Positions 7,883 to 15,599 are shown, counted from the stretch's first letter. The stretch: DNA of 64,000 bases from Frigidibacter sp037095735 (GCF_037095735.1 NZ_JBAWKD010000002.1:1-64000); one strand, 5' to 3'. The notes: generated by a model not told the origin, from the sequence alone. Numbers and translations: made by a program.

Positions 7883-9834
7883 CCATGGCCCGCCCCAAGA
7901 GAGAAAAGAAACCGAAAGCCATCTCCTCCACACAGTCGCTGGGCGCGTTCGTCAAGGGCATCTGTGACATCATGCGCCGGTCGAACTGCGCCAGCGCCCT
8001 GCAGTATGTGCCCGAGCTGACATGGATCCTCTTCTTGCGCCTTCTGGATGCGCAGGAAACCCGGGACAGAGAGGAAGCAGAGGCGTTGGGGCGAACGGAC
8101 TTCGTTCCCGCCTTGCGCTCGCCCTACAGGTGGCAGGACTGGGCCGCGCCATATTCGGACAAGCCGGGCCATCCGAAAACACCGGAAGGCAAGCCTGTTG
8201 GCTGGAAACGTCAGGAGCTGTTCGCAGCGGGCGACGGCAAGCTTTTCGACTTCATCAACAAGGAACTGCTTCCTTCCCTGCATGGGCTGGACCTCGATGC
8301 GGCGACGGGATTGCCGCGCGCGGGCGCCACACCCAAACAGCGCATCATCGGCAGAATCATGACAGCGGTGGAGCGTGTACGCGTAGATTCCGAAGCGAAC
8401 CTGCGGGATATCTTTGATCGAGTCGACGAAATCAGCGTCGACAACATCGACGACACCCACTTCTTCACGCTGAGTCAGGTCTACGAGGATCTGCTGCTGA
8501 AGATGGGTGAGAAGAACTCCGACGGCGGTCAGTTCTTCACGCCGCGCGAAGTGATCCGGGCCATGGTTCACACGGTTGACCCGAAGCTGGGCCAGACGAT
8601 CTACGACCCGTGCTGCGGGACCGGCGGTTTCCTCGCGGTTGCCTACGAGCACATCGCGCGGAAGCTTGGCGCGGCTCCCCTCAGCACGGATCTCGACGCG
8701 CTCAAGCATGACACTTTCTTCGGTCGCGAAAAGGAAAACCTCGTCATCCCGATCACGCTGGCCAACCTGGTTCTGCACGGGATCGACCAGCCCAATCTCT
8801 GGCATGGCAACTCCCTCACGCGCCGGGCAACCTATGGCGCGCTGTTCGACAAGGCGCCGAAGCAGTTCGATGTCATCCTGACCAACCCGCCGTTCGGCGG
8901 AAAGGAAGGCAAGGATGCACAAAAGAACTTCGCCTTCGAAACCAGCTCGACGCAGGTGCTGTTCGTCCAGGACATCCTTGCCGAGCTTGCTCCAAAGGGG
9001 ACCTGCGCCATCGTTCTCGACGAAGGCATGCTTTTCCGGACCAACGAAAGCTCCTTCGTTGAGACGAAGCGCAAGCTGGTCGACGAATGCGATCTTTGGG
9101 CAATCGTGAGCCTGCCGGGAGGGGTCTTCTCGACCGCTGGCGCAGGCGTGAAGACCAACTTGCTGTTTTTCACCAAAGGCAAGAAAACCGAGCGGATCTG
9201 GTACTACGACCTGAGCCATGTGAAGGTCGGCAAGAAGACCCCGCTCACGCTGGCGCATTTCGGATTCGACAAGGATGGGAAGCCGCTTGCCGACAGCGCG
9301 CTGCCCGCCAACCTGACCGCCGATTGGCTTGAACAGGAAGAGAACGCCGGGAAGCCGTTCCCGTCCTACGCCCGGCTGCTGTCGCTCCGTGGCAAGGCCG
9401 AGGCCGACAGCCGTTACTCCTGGACCATCGACTTTTCTGCGCGCCGCGCGAAAGCCCGCGAGGAAATGCAGCCCATCCTGGCGCAGGCAGCCGAAACCAA
9501 GGCCGAGGTGATCGACCTCAAGGAGGAGCTCAAGCGCCTGAAGAAGCTGAAGACTTCAGATGCCGAGGTGGCTGCGCTCATCGGAGAAATCAGCGAAAAG
9601 GAAAAGGCGGCGCGAGAACTGGAGGCCCAGGCAGCTGCCATTGACGCTGCTGTCTTCGACCTAAAGGCGGTCAATCCAAGCACCGTTGCAAAATTTGACG
9701 ACCGGTCGCCAGCTGAGATCATCCAGAGCATCCACGATCAGGGCCGCATCGTGGCTGAAGCGCTCGCTCGGCTCGCGGCCTTGGTAGAAAACGACGACGC
9801 CAGCTTGCCAATGGTGGATGTTGCGCGTCGATGA
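7879..9834 (+). CDS. hsdM: Type I restriction-modification, M subunit (N6-adenine methylase)
   Basis: The 651-residue protein methylates adenine at the site chosen by HsdS. The N-terminal HsdM helical domain (about 20-170) is followed by the methylase core with the AdoMet-binding motif DPCCGTGGFL near residue 243 and the catalytic NPPF motif near residue 336. GGQFFTPREV just before motif I is characteristic of HsdM. The last 150 residues form a lysine- and glutamate-rich coiled coil that is longer than in classic HsdM. The start overlaps hsdS; ATG at 7879 and at 7885 are both possible. The order R-S-M with overlapping codons indicates a single operon. Confidence 0.93.
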   Translation: MTMARPKREKKPKAISSTQSLGAFVKGICDIMRRSNCASALQYVPELTWILFLRLLDAQETRDREEAEALGRTDFVPALRSPYRWQDWAAPYSDKPGHPKTPEGKPVGWKRQELFAAGDGKLFDFINKELLPSLHGLDLDAATGLPRAGATPKQRIIGRIMTAVERVRVDSEANLRDIFDRVDEISVDNIDDTHFFTLSQVYEDLLLKMGEKNSDGGQFFTPREVIRAMVHTVDPKLGQTIYDPCCGTGGFLAVAYEHIARKLGAAPLSTDLDALKHDTFFGREKENLVIPITLANLVLHGIDQPNLWHGNSLTRRATYGALFDKAPKQFDVILTNPPFGGKEGKDAQKNFAFETSSTQVLFVQDILAELAPKGTCAIVLDEGMLFRTNESSFVETKRKLVDECDLWAIVSLPGGVFSTAGAGVKTNLLFFTKGKKTERIWYYDLSHVKVGKKTPLTLAHFGFDKDGKPLADSALPANLTADWLEQEENAGKPFPSYARLLSLRGKAEADSRYSWTIDFSARRAKAREEMQPILAQAAETKAEVIDLKEELKRLKKLKTSDAEVAALIGEISEKEKAARELEAQAAAIDAAVFDLKAVNPSTVAKFDDRSPAEIIQSIHDQGRIVAEALARLAALVENDDASLPMVDVARR

Positions 9835-9873
9835 TGTGCACGCCACTGCTCGTGGTCTTCGCGGCGGGCGCGC

Positions 9874-11028
9874 CTAGTTTGCCTGCACCTCGCCGGCCCA
9901 GAGCTTTGTATCGGGGCTCGGGGTTCGCTTGCCATTCGCAAGGTCGAACCGCAGCAACCCGGCCTTTCGGTTTGCCGCCGCGATCTTGTTCAGATGCGTC
10001 GTCCGGACAGGAACCTGCTCCATAACCTCGCCGGCAAGCGTGCTGAACGCAATCCCCGGTCTGTCGGCAACAATACGAAGCACCAGTTCGGTGGCCCAGC
10101 CCATGTGGGACGAACAGCCGACCCCGTCACGATCAGTCTCGAAGGCGATGATCTGGTCATCCGGAAAGAGCTGCGACTGGCCGCTCTCCTCGGTCTGGAT
10201 AGCGTGGCGAGTACGAACCGCCTCCTTTTCCACCTTTTCCTGAACGCTCCTGAACACCTCCACTCCGAAACTACTGTGCGTGCCGAGGATCAAGCGCATC
10301 TTAATCCGGTCCTCACGAGGCTTCCGGATGGCCATGTCCGTCAGATACGTCGCGACCCGTGCCTCCTTCATCCTGGCTTTCAAGAGATGCAGGATTTTCG
10401 TTTCGTTGGCCCCCTCGGGCAGCGCCTCGAACGCAGCCTTCCAAGCGGGGTCCGCTAGGAAGCGACCGACCGATTGCGCCACACCATCCCAACCTGCGTG
10501 TCGGTTCACTTCTTCGGCCATGAAATTGAACAGGAACTCTCCGTTGAGACTCCGAAGAAAATCGAAGATCTTGCTAGACTCAACATTCCAGCCGGTTGGG
10601 TCGATGAAAGTGAAAGTGAAGCCATCGCGGCAGGCGGAGCGGATGCCATCGAGATTGTCCTCGAAAGCACCAGAGAACACCTGGATATCGAATTCGGGCT
10701 TCTGGCCTGCAAACTGTTGGAGCTTGGCGACCGAAGCCGGGTTTCGCTCGCAGAACCGGAATCGAACCTTCAGCCCCGGGCGCCCCATATCCAGAAGCGA
10801 CCGGCGGACGGCGTCCAGCGTTTCTATCGCCTGAGAAAACGAAGCGTCTGAGTATTTGTCCGTGTCCGAGACCCGCCAGGGACCCGCAAATGCATCCACG
10901 AAATTGAAAACCGGCGATCTGCCCTGGAACAGCTTGTACGCCGCCGACTCAAGGTACTTGTTGAGAAACAGGTGCTTGATGAACGACTGTTCGCGCCCCT
11001 GATAGTTTTCGATCCGAGGTGGCATCAA
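9874..11028 (-). CDS. Three-Cys-motif partner protein (TcmP-like)
   Basis: The 384-residue protein matches TcmP proteins, named because they accompany DUF5131/Gp37 proteins with a three-cysteine motif. Visible features are an N-terminal YQGREQSFIKHLFLNKYLE segment, a FVDAFAGPW motif near residue 45 resembling methyltransferase motif I, and TFIDPTGWN near 140, a DPxGW signature of the family. The start overlaps the stop of the upstream DUF5131 gene (ATGA), so the two form one operon, convergent to the RM genes. TcmP proteins have no proven activity that I know of. A nucleic-acid modifying and defence-related role is inference from the fold-like motifs and the island context. Confidence 0.8.
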   Translation of the reverse strand: MMPPRIENYQGREQSFIKHLFLNKYLESAAYKLFQGRSPVFNFVDAFAGPWRVSDTDKYSDASFSQAIETLDAVRRSLLDMGRPGLKVRFRFCERNPASVAKLQQFAGQKPEFDIQVFSGAFEDNLDGIRSACRDGFTFTFIDPTGWNVESSKIFDFLRSLNGEFLFNFMAEEVNRHAGWDGVAQSVGRFLADPAWKAAFEALPEGANETKILHLLKARMKEARVATYLTDMAIRKPREDRIKMRLILGTHSSFGVEVFRSVQEKVEKEAVRTRHAIQTEESGQSQLFPDDQIIAFETDRDGVGCSSHMGWATELVLRIVADRPGIAFSTLAGEVMEQVPVRTTHLNKIAAANRKAGLLRFDLANGKRTPSPDTKLWAGEVQAN

Positions 11029-11792
11029 GCATCCTCGGGCTGTAAGCCACGGATGATGGGTTCAGGAACAATCTTCCACGGAAAGCCATTCCACTCTTCA
11101 CCATCGAGCAGACGCCCGCCCGACTTCGGTCGCGCACCGCCCCATTGCTTGAAGAAGAACGCCACATCGTCACGGTCGCAGATGTCACGAAGCTGGCGGG
11201 CCCAGCTTTCGTCCATGGGCCGAGCCCGGGGCCCGCTCTCCCCCCCGACAATGGCCCAAGCGACGCCCTGCAGGTCAACATCCCCGATCGGTCCGAGCAG
11301 CGGCTCGAACGAGATGAAGCGCGCGTCGGAGTTGATCTGCTTCAGGTGCTCGATCCGGTTCGCGTGCGCGGCGTCCTCGACGGAAACGCCGAGCCAGATG
11401 TGCCGAGGCACCGGCCCCCCATCATACCGCTTCCGAACGTAGTTGCGCATGAGCGAGCTGCGCTTGGTCAGCACCTGGTAGACGTGCCAGTCCGCCTGCT
11501 CCATGGCATCGAACACCGCGTCGATGAATGTTCGGTCGATGTCCTTGTGGAAGAGGTCGCTCATCGAGTTGACGAAGATCATGCGCGGCTTCCGCCAGAG
11601 AGCTGGCTGCTTCAGCCTAGAAGGCCAGAGCGTCAGGTCGAAGCCTTGCTCATACGGGTGTCCCGCGACGCCACGCCAGCGCTCAGCAAAGCGCTCAGCG
11701 TAGCAGTTGTCACATCCTGGACCGACCTTGGTACACCCGGTCACCGGGTTCCAAGTCGCGTCCGTCCATTCGATTTCAGACTTCTGGGCCAC
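11025..11792 (-). CDS. DUF5131 / phage Gp37-Gp68 family protein
   Basis: The 255-residue protein begins SEIEWTDATWNPVTGC and carries a CX6CX2C cluster (Cys20, Cys27, Cys30) followed by YAERFAER, the hallmark of the Gp37/Gp68 family. Further family motifs are FVNSMSDLFH, QVLTKR, IWLGVSVED and GGESGPRARPM. The three-cysteine cluster and barrel-like pattern resemble radical SAM proteins, though the spacing differs from the usual CX3CX2C. A GTG start at 11792 is used. The gene pairs with the TcmP-like gene by a four-base overlap. The catalytic role is not established; the pair is a plausible but unproven defence or RNA/DNA modification module. Confidence 0.85.
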   Translation of the reverse strand: MAQKSEIEWTDATWNPVTGCTKVGPGCDNCYAERFAERWRGVAGHPYEQGFDLTLWPSRLKQPALWRKPRMIFVNSMSDLFHKDIDRTFIDAVFDAMEQADWHVYQVLTKRSSLMRNYVRKRYDGGPVPRHIWLGVSVEDAAHANRIEHLKQINSDARFISFEPLLGPIGDVDLQGVAWAIVGGESGPRARPMDESWARQLRDICDRDDVAFFFKQWGGARPKSGGRLLDGEEWNGFPWKIVPEPIIRGLQPEDA

Positions 11793-12127
11793 CTGCTCGC
11801 CTCATCTTTTTTCGGATAGACTAGCATGTGCTGGACTCAGCACAAAGTACGAACGTCCATCGGGACGAGAGTGGTCGCCAACCGCAGCTGACCTGCGGCA
11901 CAGCATACAGCGTTCGATCCATGTTCCCGCCACCGTCCAGATGATCTTTCCAACTCGCGTGCGTTACGGATTTCAAAAATTCATTTGAAATCAGATGCTT
12001 GAGTCTGATAACCGAAACCGGGGCGGTTAACAGGTCCGGAGAATATCGGCCCGGAGAGAACGCCCGTGCGCCTTTCCGGGCGTATGCCGGTTAACAGCCC
12101 AACCCGCATAACCCCCGAAAACAACGG
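11793..12127. other. Gene-free upstream region of the TcmP/DUF5131 operon
   Basis: No convincing gene is seen in these 335 bases. The left part should hold the leftward promoter of the DUF5131-TcmP operon, including the 7-4-7 palindrome annotated separately. The right part (about 12020-12110) holds short repeated CGGTTAAC words and a CGCCCG/CGGGCG stem, with no clear assignment. Confidence 0.5.
11827..11844. promoter_or_regulatory. Perfect 7-4-7 palindrome upstream of the DUF5131-TcmP operon
   Basis: TGTGCTG-GACT-CAGCACA is a perfect inverted repeat 35 bases upstream of the GTG start of the DUF5131 gene, in the place expected for an operator over the leftward promoter. No regulator gene lies next to it. 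That it is a protein-binding site is inference. Confidence 0.45.
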
Positions 12128-12149
12128 AAAAATCCGGCCGCAGCCGGAT
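12128..12149 (-). terminator. Rho-independent terminator of tRNA-Ser
   Basis: On the minus strand the sequence ATCCGGC-TGCG-GCCGGAT forms a perfect 7-bp stem with a 4-base loop, followed by five T residues. It lies 26 bases past the tRNA 3' end, as expected for the tRNA transcript terminator. Confidence 0.85.
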
Positions 12150-12175
12150 CGGGAGAACGCTTTCGCTAAGGTAAG

Positions 12176-12265
12176 TGGCGGAGACGAAGGGATTCGAACC
12201 CTCGAGACGGTTTCCCGCCTGCACCCTTAGCAGGGGTGTGCCTTCGACCACTCGGCCACGTCTCC
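12176..12265 (-). tRNA. tRNA-Ser(GCT)
   Basis: The 90-base gene has a perfect 7-bp acceptor stem (GGAGACG with CGTCTCC), the anticodon stem CACCC/GGGTG with loop CTGCTAA and anticodon GCT (plus-strand 12229-12231), a long serine-type variable arm, the T-loop GGTTCGAATCC and an encoded CCA end. It is the integration target of the prophage: everything from the 3' side of the anticodon loop to the 5' end is also part of the 43-bp att repeat. The 5' half and promoter now come from phage DNA; the 3' half is original host DNA. Confidence 0.97.
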
Positions 12266-12267
12266 GC
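12225..12267. repeat. attL: attL, 43-bp core copy inside tRNA-Ser
   Basis: The 43 bases are identical to 63111-63153. They cover the tRNA-Ser gene from the anticodon loop to its 5' end plus two bases upstream, so strand exchange probably occurred in the anticodon loop region, a common choice for tyrosine integrases. Confidence 0.93.
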
Positions 12268-12272
12268 TGGCC

Positions 12273-12301
12273 GGTATATGGTCCAAGCGCACGGGAAACA
12301 A
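12273..12301 (-). promoter_or_regulatory. Phage-supplied promoter of tRNA-Ser
   Basis: On the minus strand TTGTTT (12301-12296) and TATACC (12278-12273) are separated by 17 bases and lie just upstream of the tRNA 5' end. This fits a sigma70-type promoter. The sequence lies inside the prophage, so it replaces the original host promoter now found near attR. Confidence 0.6.
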
Positions 12302-12387
12302 GGCATTTTCTTTCGAACGGCCTACGCCCGCGCAAACGGCTGTTTTCGCGGGATTTCGCGGAACTTCCAGCGAACTGCACCTGATTC

Positions 12388-12407
12388 TGGTGCAAAATCC
12401 GTGCAGG
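12388..12407 (+). repeat. Possible integrase arm site, left copy
   Basis: A 20-bp word (TGGTGCAAAATCCGTGCAGG) occurs exactly here and at 63030-63049, at 120 and 61 bases from the two core repeats, in direct orientation. It contains two GTGCA half-sites six bases apart. In the excised circle the copies would flank the core, as arm-type integrase sites do. Confidence 0.5.
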
Positions 12408-12426
12408 CTGTTCACGGGGCGTTCGC

Positions 12427-12543
12427 ATGACCGCGGAGCATCTGTGCCTCGGCATCAGCGTCGCTACCGTTCTCGTTCTGATGATGGCGCTGGTCGTCAT
12501 TATCCGCCCCGACCCACCTGACGATGATCGATTCTGGCCGTGA
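12427..12543 (+). CDS. Tiny single-span membrane protein
   Basis: This 38-residue reading frame starts MTAEHLCLGISVATVLVL and has one hydrophobic stretch of about 20 residues followed by an acidic, proline-rich tail (PDPPDDDRFWP). It resembles in plan the other tiny membrane peptides of this prophage (16523, 18782, 29541, 29818), though without clear sequence identity. The ribosome binding site (GGGGCG) is weak. It could be a chance frame; the hydrophobic-then-charged layout is the only support. Confidence 0.35.
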   Translation: MTAEHLCLGISVATVLVLMMALVVIIRPDPPDDDRFWP

Positions 12544-12883
12544 CGCCTGCCGGTATCCTGCACCCGTCCCGGCCGCCGCTCGCGATAGCTGGCCGGCCGC
12601 GCCGCGCGCGTCGCGCGCAACAGCCGCGGGATCACCTCGAGCGCCGGGCGCGTGCCCGACTTTTCGGGTGCAGCGAGGGCGCGAAGCGCGGATGAACCGT
12701 CACCCGCTTTCATGTGAACGAAGCCGCCGTGACGCAACCTGCCGTAATCTGGCGAAACGAGCGTTTTGTAGACGGGCCCCGATGTGCGTTTTCGCCATCT
12801 GTTCCGGCTATCGCCAGTTCAATGAACTGGGGAGCGCTTCGCTAGGGCAGAGCAGCGGGCGCTTGCAGAGCCAAGGCTGCACG
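12544..12883. other. Region with a decayed zinc-ribbon gene copy, otherwise no gene
   Basis: The 340 bases hold the remnant annotated at 12564-12659. The rest contains longer open frames on both strands, but their composition is that of random high-GC frames, and no motif, ribosome binding site or family match was seen. Confidence 0.5.
12564..12659 (-). pseudogene. Remnant of the small zinc-ribbon gene (third copy)
   Basis: The minus-strand frame reads SGTRPALEVIPRLLRATRAA, clearly related to SGTHLALEVIPRLVCLRCGR of the intact genes at 15852 and 18112. The C-terminal CXXC pair is lost (LRAT in place of CLRC) and the N-terminal CXC half is absent. It therefore looks like a decayed third copy, which implies the family was present several times in this accessory region. 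Confidence 0.55.
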
Positions 12884-13078
12884 TCATCCCAGCATCTTCT
12901 TCAGCGCTTCCAGGCCCCGAATTGTCTCGTCATAGGAGTCGAGCGCCTTCGGGTGCTCGTCGCGCTGGCGCACGTAGAAGCGAAGCCAAGCGTCGATCTG
13001 CTGTATCGGATAGGTGTTCGACCAGATCTTGCCGGTCAGGGTGAAGGTGCCGGCCGCGGCATCGTGAGTGACTTGCAT
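12884..13078 (-). CDS. Small conserved-looking hypothetical protein
   Basis: The 64-residue protein (start MQVTHDAAAGTFTLTGKIWS) has a small beta-rich N-terminal half and a helical half with DAWLRFYVRQRDEHPKALDS and YDETIRGLEALKKML. This alternation looks like a genuine folded protein and resembles short hypothetical proteins I recall near prophage ends in Rhodobacterales. A longer form starting at 13141 is possible, but neither start has a strong ribosome binding site. Function unknown. Confidence 0.5.
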   Translation of the reverse strand: MQVTHDAAAGTFTLTGKIWSNTYPIQQIDAWLRFYVRQRDEHPKALDSYDETIRGLEALKKMLG

Positions 13079-13532
13079 GGCGAGAGAGCTAGCCTCTCGG
13101 ACACGGGCAGGCAACATGCCGAAGTCCGAGGCGCGAGCCATTCAGCGAAGCCACTAGATCCACAAGCTGTGGGATAGCCTGGTAATTCAGTGACTGTGTG
13201 AGCGTCGCCAGGCGTCAGGGAGCATGAAGGGCCATCCATGCTCGTTGACCTGTTCACAGGGTTCGAACTGCGCCATCGAAGCCTCACCTTATCCCAAAAG
13301 TAGGCTCTGACCGCCGCCCGCATTCGGGCTGCTTCGCTTCTGCCCTCTTTTTGCGCGCCGGAGGCAGTCCGCGCAAGGTCTTGGCGATATGGGAAAACCT
13401 CTGCCGTCACCTTATCCCACGACTAGTCGAGTGCTCAGAAAGTGGGGCTCTTCCCCGCATCCAACACGAGCGAGTCGTGCGAATCGAAAATTTCGGTAAA
13501 GTTATCGTTATTTTCCACAAGGAGTTCCCGCG
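13079..13532. other. Intergenic region with weak small-ORF candidates
   Basis: No firm gene is seen. On the minus strand a 29-codon frame (13187-13276, MAQFEPCEQVNEHGW) and a frame starting GTG at 13410 are each preceded by the same GGGATAAGGTGA word. The word sits at the position of a ribosome binding site in both cases. The plus-strand end must contain the promoter for the VPLPA-CTERM gene at 13533, whose AAGGAG lies at about 13519-13524. Confidence 0.4.
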
Positions 13533-14321
13533 ATGGCTTTATCGAAATTTCTGTGCAGCGCAGCCGCGATGACTCTTGCGCTGAGCACAGGTGCATCAGC
13601 TGCGACCCTGGCAGGCGTAGGGACCTATGAAGGGGTCGCTGGCATCGGCTCGCCCAATGGGGTCGTCACCGCTCCGCCGATCGGTGACAAGTACCTGTAC
13701 GTCACCACGGCTGGGTCGAGCTTCACCGGAGCCGGCCTCGGCATCGGATCCGAAACGAACGGGTCCTATCTCACCACGAGCGCGTTCTCCGCAAACGAAG
13801 GTTCGCTGCTTTCGTACTATTTCAATTACGTCACGTCAGACGGCGCGAGCTTCATTGAATATGCTTATGCGCTGCTGACGAACCTCGACACTGGCATCGA
13901 GCAGCTCATCTTCACTGCAAGGACCACACCCTCGGGCGACACGGTGCCAGGCGCCGGGCTTCCGCCGATCGCCGATGGTGTGACCCTGACCCCCAGCTCC
14001 ACCGAGATTATCCCCGGTGGGCCGGTGTGGGCAGAGCTCGCAGGCTATAGCGGGGCCTGTTATTCGGCCGGCTGCGGCTACACTGGGTGGATCAACTCGG
14101 AATTCACGATTGCCGACGCGGGTATGTACTCTCTGACATTCGGTGTCGTGAACTGGGCCGACACGTGGTACGACTCCGGCATGGCGATCGCCGGTATCAC
14201 CGTCGATGGTGAGGTGATTGTCGATCCGGGCCCTGCACCCGTCCCCCTTCCCGCCGCAGGCTATCTTCTCGCAGCCGCTGTCGGATCGGTCGCCATGATC
14301 CGCCGGCGCACGAGGGCGTAA
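13533..14321 (+). CDS. VPLPA-CTERM sorted secreted protein
   Basis: The 262-residue protein has a signal peptide (MALSKFLCSAAAMTLALSTG, cleavage after ASA near residue 23) and a C-terminal tripartite sorting signal: PVPLPAAGY, a hydrophobic span LLAAAVGSVAM and a basic end RRRTRA. VPLPA-type signals are thought to be processed by a rhomboid- or exosortase-like system and occur in exopolysaccharide-forming Rhodobacterales. The middle part is rich in Gly, Thr, Ser and Tyr with four cysteines and reads as a beta-sandwich of unknown function. AAGGAG precedes the start. It is followed by its own terminator, so it is transcribed alone. Confidence 0.85.
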   Translation: MALSKFLCSAAAMTLALSTGASAATLAGVGTYEGVAGIGSPNGVVTAPPIGDKYLYVTTAGSSFTGAGLGIGSETNGSYLTTSAFSANEGSLLSYYFNYVTSDGASFIEYAYALLTNLDTGIEQLIFTARTTPSGDTVPGAGLPPIADGVTLTPSSTEIIPGGPVWAELAGYSGACYSAGCGYTGWINSEFTIADAGMYSLTFGVVNWADTWYDSGMAIAGITVDGEVIVDPGPAPVPLPAAGYLLAAAVGSVAMIRRRTRA

Positions 14322-14344
14322 GCTTTCCCTGTGCTCTTTGGATG

Positions 14345-14370
14345 GGGCCCGCTGTAGGCGGGCCCTTCTT
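14345..14370 (+). terminator. Rho-independent terminator after the VPLPA-CTERM gene
   Basis: GGGCCCGC and GCGGGCCC form a perfect 8-bp stem with a TGTAG loop, followed by TTCTT. It begins 24 bases after the stop codon at 14321. Confidence 0.85.
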
Positions 14371-14443
14371 GTTGACATCGCGATCGTACTCTCGGTGAGC
14401 GGACGGTCCAACCTTAATCGCCGCAGGCATATAACGGCTTGGT

Positions 14444-15109
14444 CTATAACGCCGAGCTGCGAGCGACCGTCCGGCGGCGCCGCGTCCAGAGGACCGCCAA
14501 TCCGGTAGCAAGCGACACCGCCGGCAGGCTCACCGGCACTGGCGCAATTTCGATATTGTCCACCCAGAAATGGCCGCATGGCACGTCGTAGCACTCGGCT
14601 CCTTCCGGCAGACCCACCGGGAATAGCGCAGAGATGGTGAAGCCGTCGATCCCAACGAATGCACTGCCCATCGCCACACGCTTCCAAGTAATCGTTCCGC
14701 TGGAGCTGTCAGTAGACAGCATGAGCTCGGCAACCTTTGCGCCGCCGAGGAAGCCTTCGATGAGCACATTCTCATACGACAAGGGCATGGCCTGAACGTC
14801 CCAGTCCTCAGGGTCAGTAAAGTAGAGCGCTTGGCGCAAGTATGTGAGGTCCATTGCCACGAGGTCGAAGAGCCTGCCGAGGTGAGATACTGACACTTGA
14901 GATGCATATCCCGTGCCAGAGTCATCTAAATGGAGCGCGTCGGGGATGGAAAAGGACTCGGCTCCGCCTTGAACTACAAAGCCAGCTTCTTCCCACTCTC
15001 CCGCCATGTAGCTCGACCCGCCCAAGTCCGGGAGGCCGGTAAACTCTAGCGTTAGGGCGAGTGCTGAAGTTGGCACGCACGCAAGCGCCAGAGCGAAGAT
15101 ACGAAGCAT
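14444..15109 (-). CDS. VPLPA-CTERM-like sorted secreted protein
   Basis: The 221-residue protein starts with a signal peptide (MLRIFALALACVPTSALA) and ends with PVPVSLPAVSLATGLAVLWTRRRR, a VSLPA variant of the same sorting signal as its neighbour. The body reads LEFTGLPDLGGSSYMAGEWEEAGF and later VDNIEIAPVPVS, the pattern of secreted beta-sandwich domains that end in 'VDNI'. GGAGAG lies 9 bases before the ATG at 15109, which is preferred over an upstream in-frame start. It is convergent with the other sorted protein, and the two are unlikely to share an operon. The role is unknown; surface or matrix placement is inferred from the sorting signal. Confidence 0.8.
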   Translation of the reverse strand: MLRIFALALACVPTSALALTLEFTGLPDLGGSSYMAGEWEEAGFVVQGGAESFSIPDALHLDDSGTGYASQVSVSHLGRLFDLVAMDLTYLRQALYFTDPEDWDVQAMPLSYENVLIEGFLGGAKVAELMLSTDSSSGTITWKRVAMGSAFVGIDGFTISALFPVGLPEGAECYDVPCGHFWVDNIEIAPVPVSLPAVSLATGLAVLWTRRRRTVARSSAL

Positions 15110-15392
15110 CGCGGTACTCTCCTCAATGTGTCTTTGAAAATATAGGTTCAACTATGTGCCCAGAATCTCCACACGACAAAGATTCGATGACACCACTGGC
15201 GGCGATAAGCAGATCTGCGTCAGCGGCTGGAGAGGCCTACTTGAGATGCCCTAAGGTCCGCCCGGGCGCCGCTCAAAACCGCCGACCGGTCACCTTTGAT
15301 CGCTAGCCCGGCTCAATGAGGCAAGTCGACGCTGGCGCTCTCAGAGCCGCGATGCAAACCTGGGCCAAGGATAGGTGCTGCGGCGAGGGGCC
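15110..15392. other. Intergenic, promoter region of the leftward VPLPA gene
   Basis: The 283 bases contain no convincing gene. They should hold the leftward promoter of the gene at 14444-15109. Confidence 0.5.
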
Positions 15393-15599
15393 ATGAGACA
15401 CGGAGTTTTCACTGCCTGCGGGAGGATCATAGGGGGCATCACGTCCCTGATTGGCGTTGTAGCGATCGGAGCCTCGTTCGTGATCGCCCCCGACATAGAC
15501 GCTGCGGGGGTATCCCGCGCTGACTTCGCTCAATCATCGATGTTCATGCGCCAAGGCGCAGCGCTGATCTTTTGCGGCCTCGTCCTTCATCCTCGCTGA
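15393..15599 (+). CDS. Small membrane protein, unknown function
   Basis: The 68-residue protein (start MRHGVFTACGRIIGGITSLI) has two hydrophobic stretches, about residues 12-32 and 52-65, separated by a polar loop IDAAGVSRADFAQSS. GAGGGG lies 2-7 bases before the ATG, rather close but purine-rich. No family is recognised. It may belong with the cluster of tiny membrane proteins in this accessory region, or be a chance frame. Confidence 0.4.
   Translation: MRHGVFTACGRIIGGITSLIGVVAIGASFVIAPDIDAAGVSRADFAQSSMFMRQGAALIFCGLVLHPR

Noticed and set aside
7639..9258. 539-codon minus-strand frame opposite hsdS/hsdM
   Set aside because: Shadow of hsdM with no recognisable motif or ribosome binding site.
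12236..12430. Plus-strand frame over tRNA-Ser ending in GAKSVQ
   Set aside because: It starts within the tRNA gene. The GAKSVQ resemblance to the integrase end comes from the 20-bp repeat, better explained as an integrase arm site.
13036..13410. 124-codon minus frame with GTG start
   Set aside because: Ribosome-binding-like GGGATAAGGTGA precedes it, but the translated sequence has no protein-like pattern and it overlaps the better small frame at 12884.
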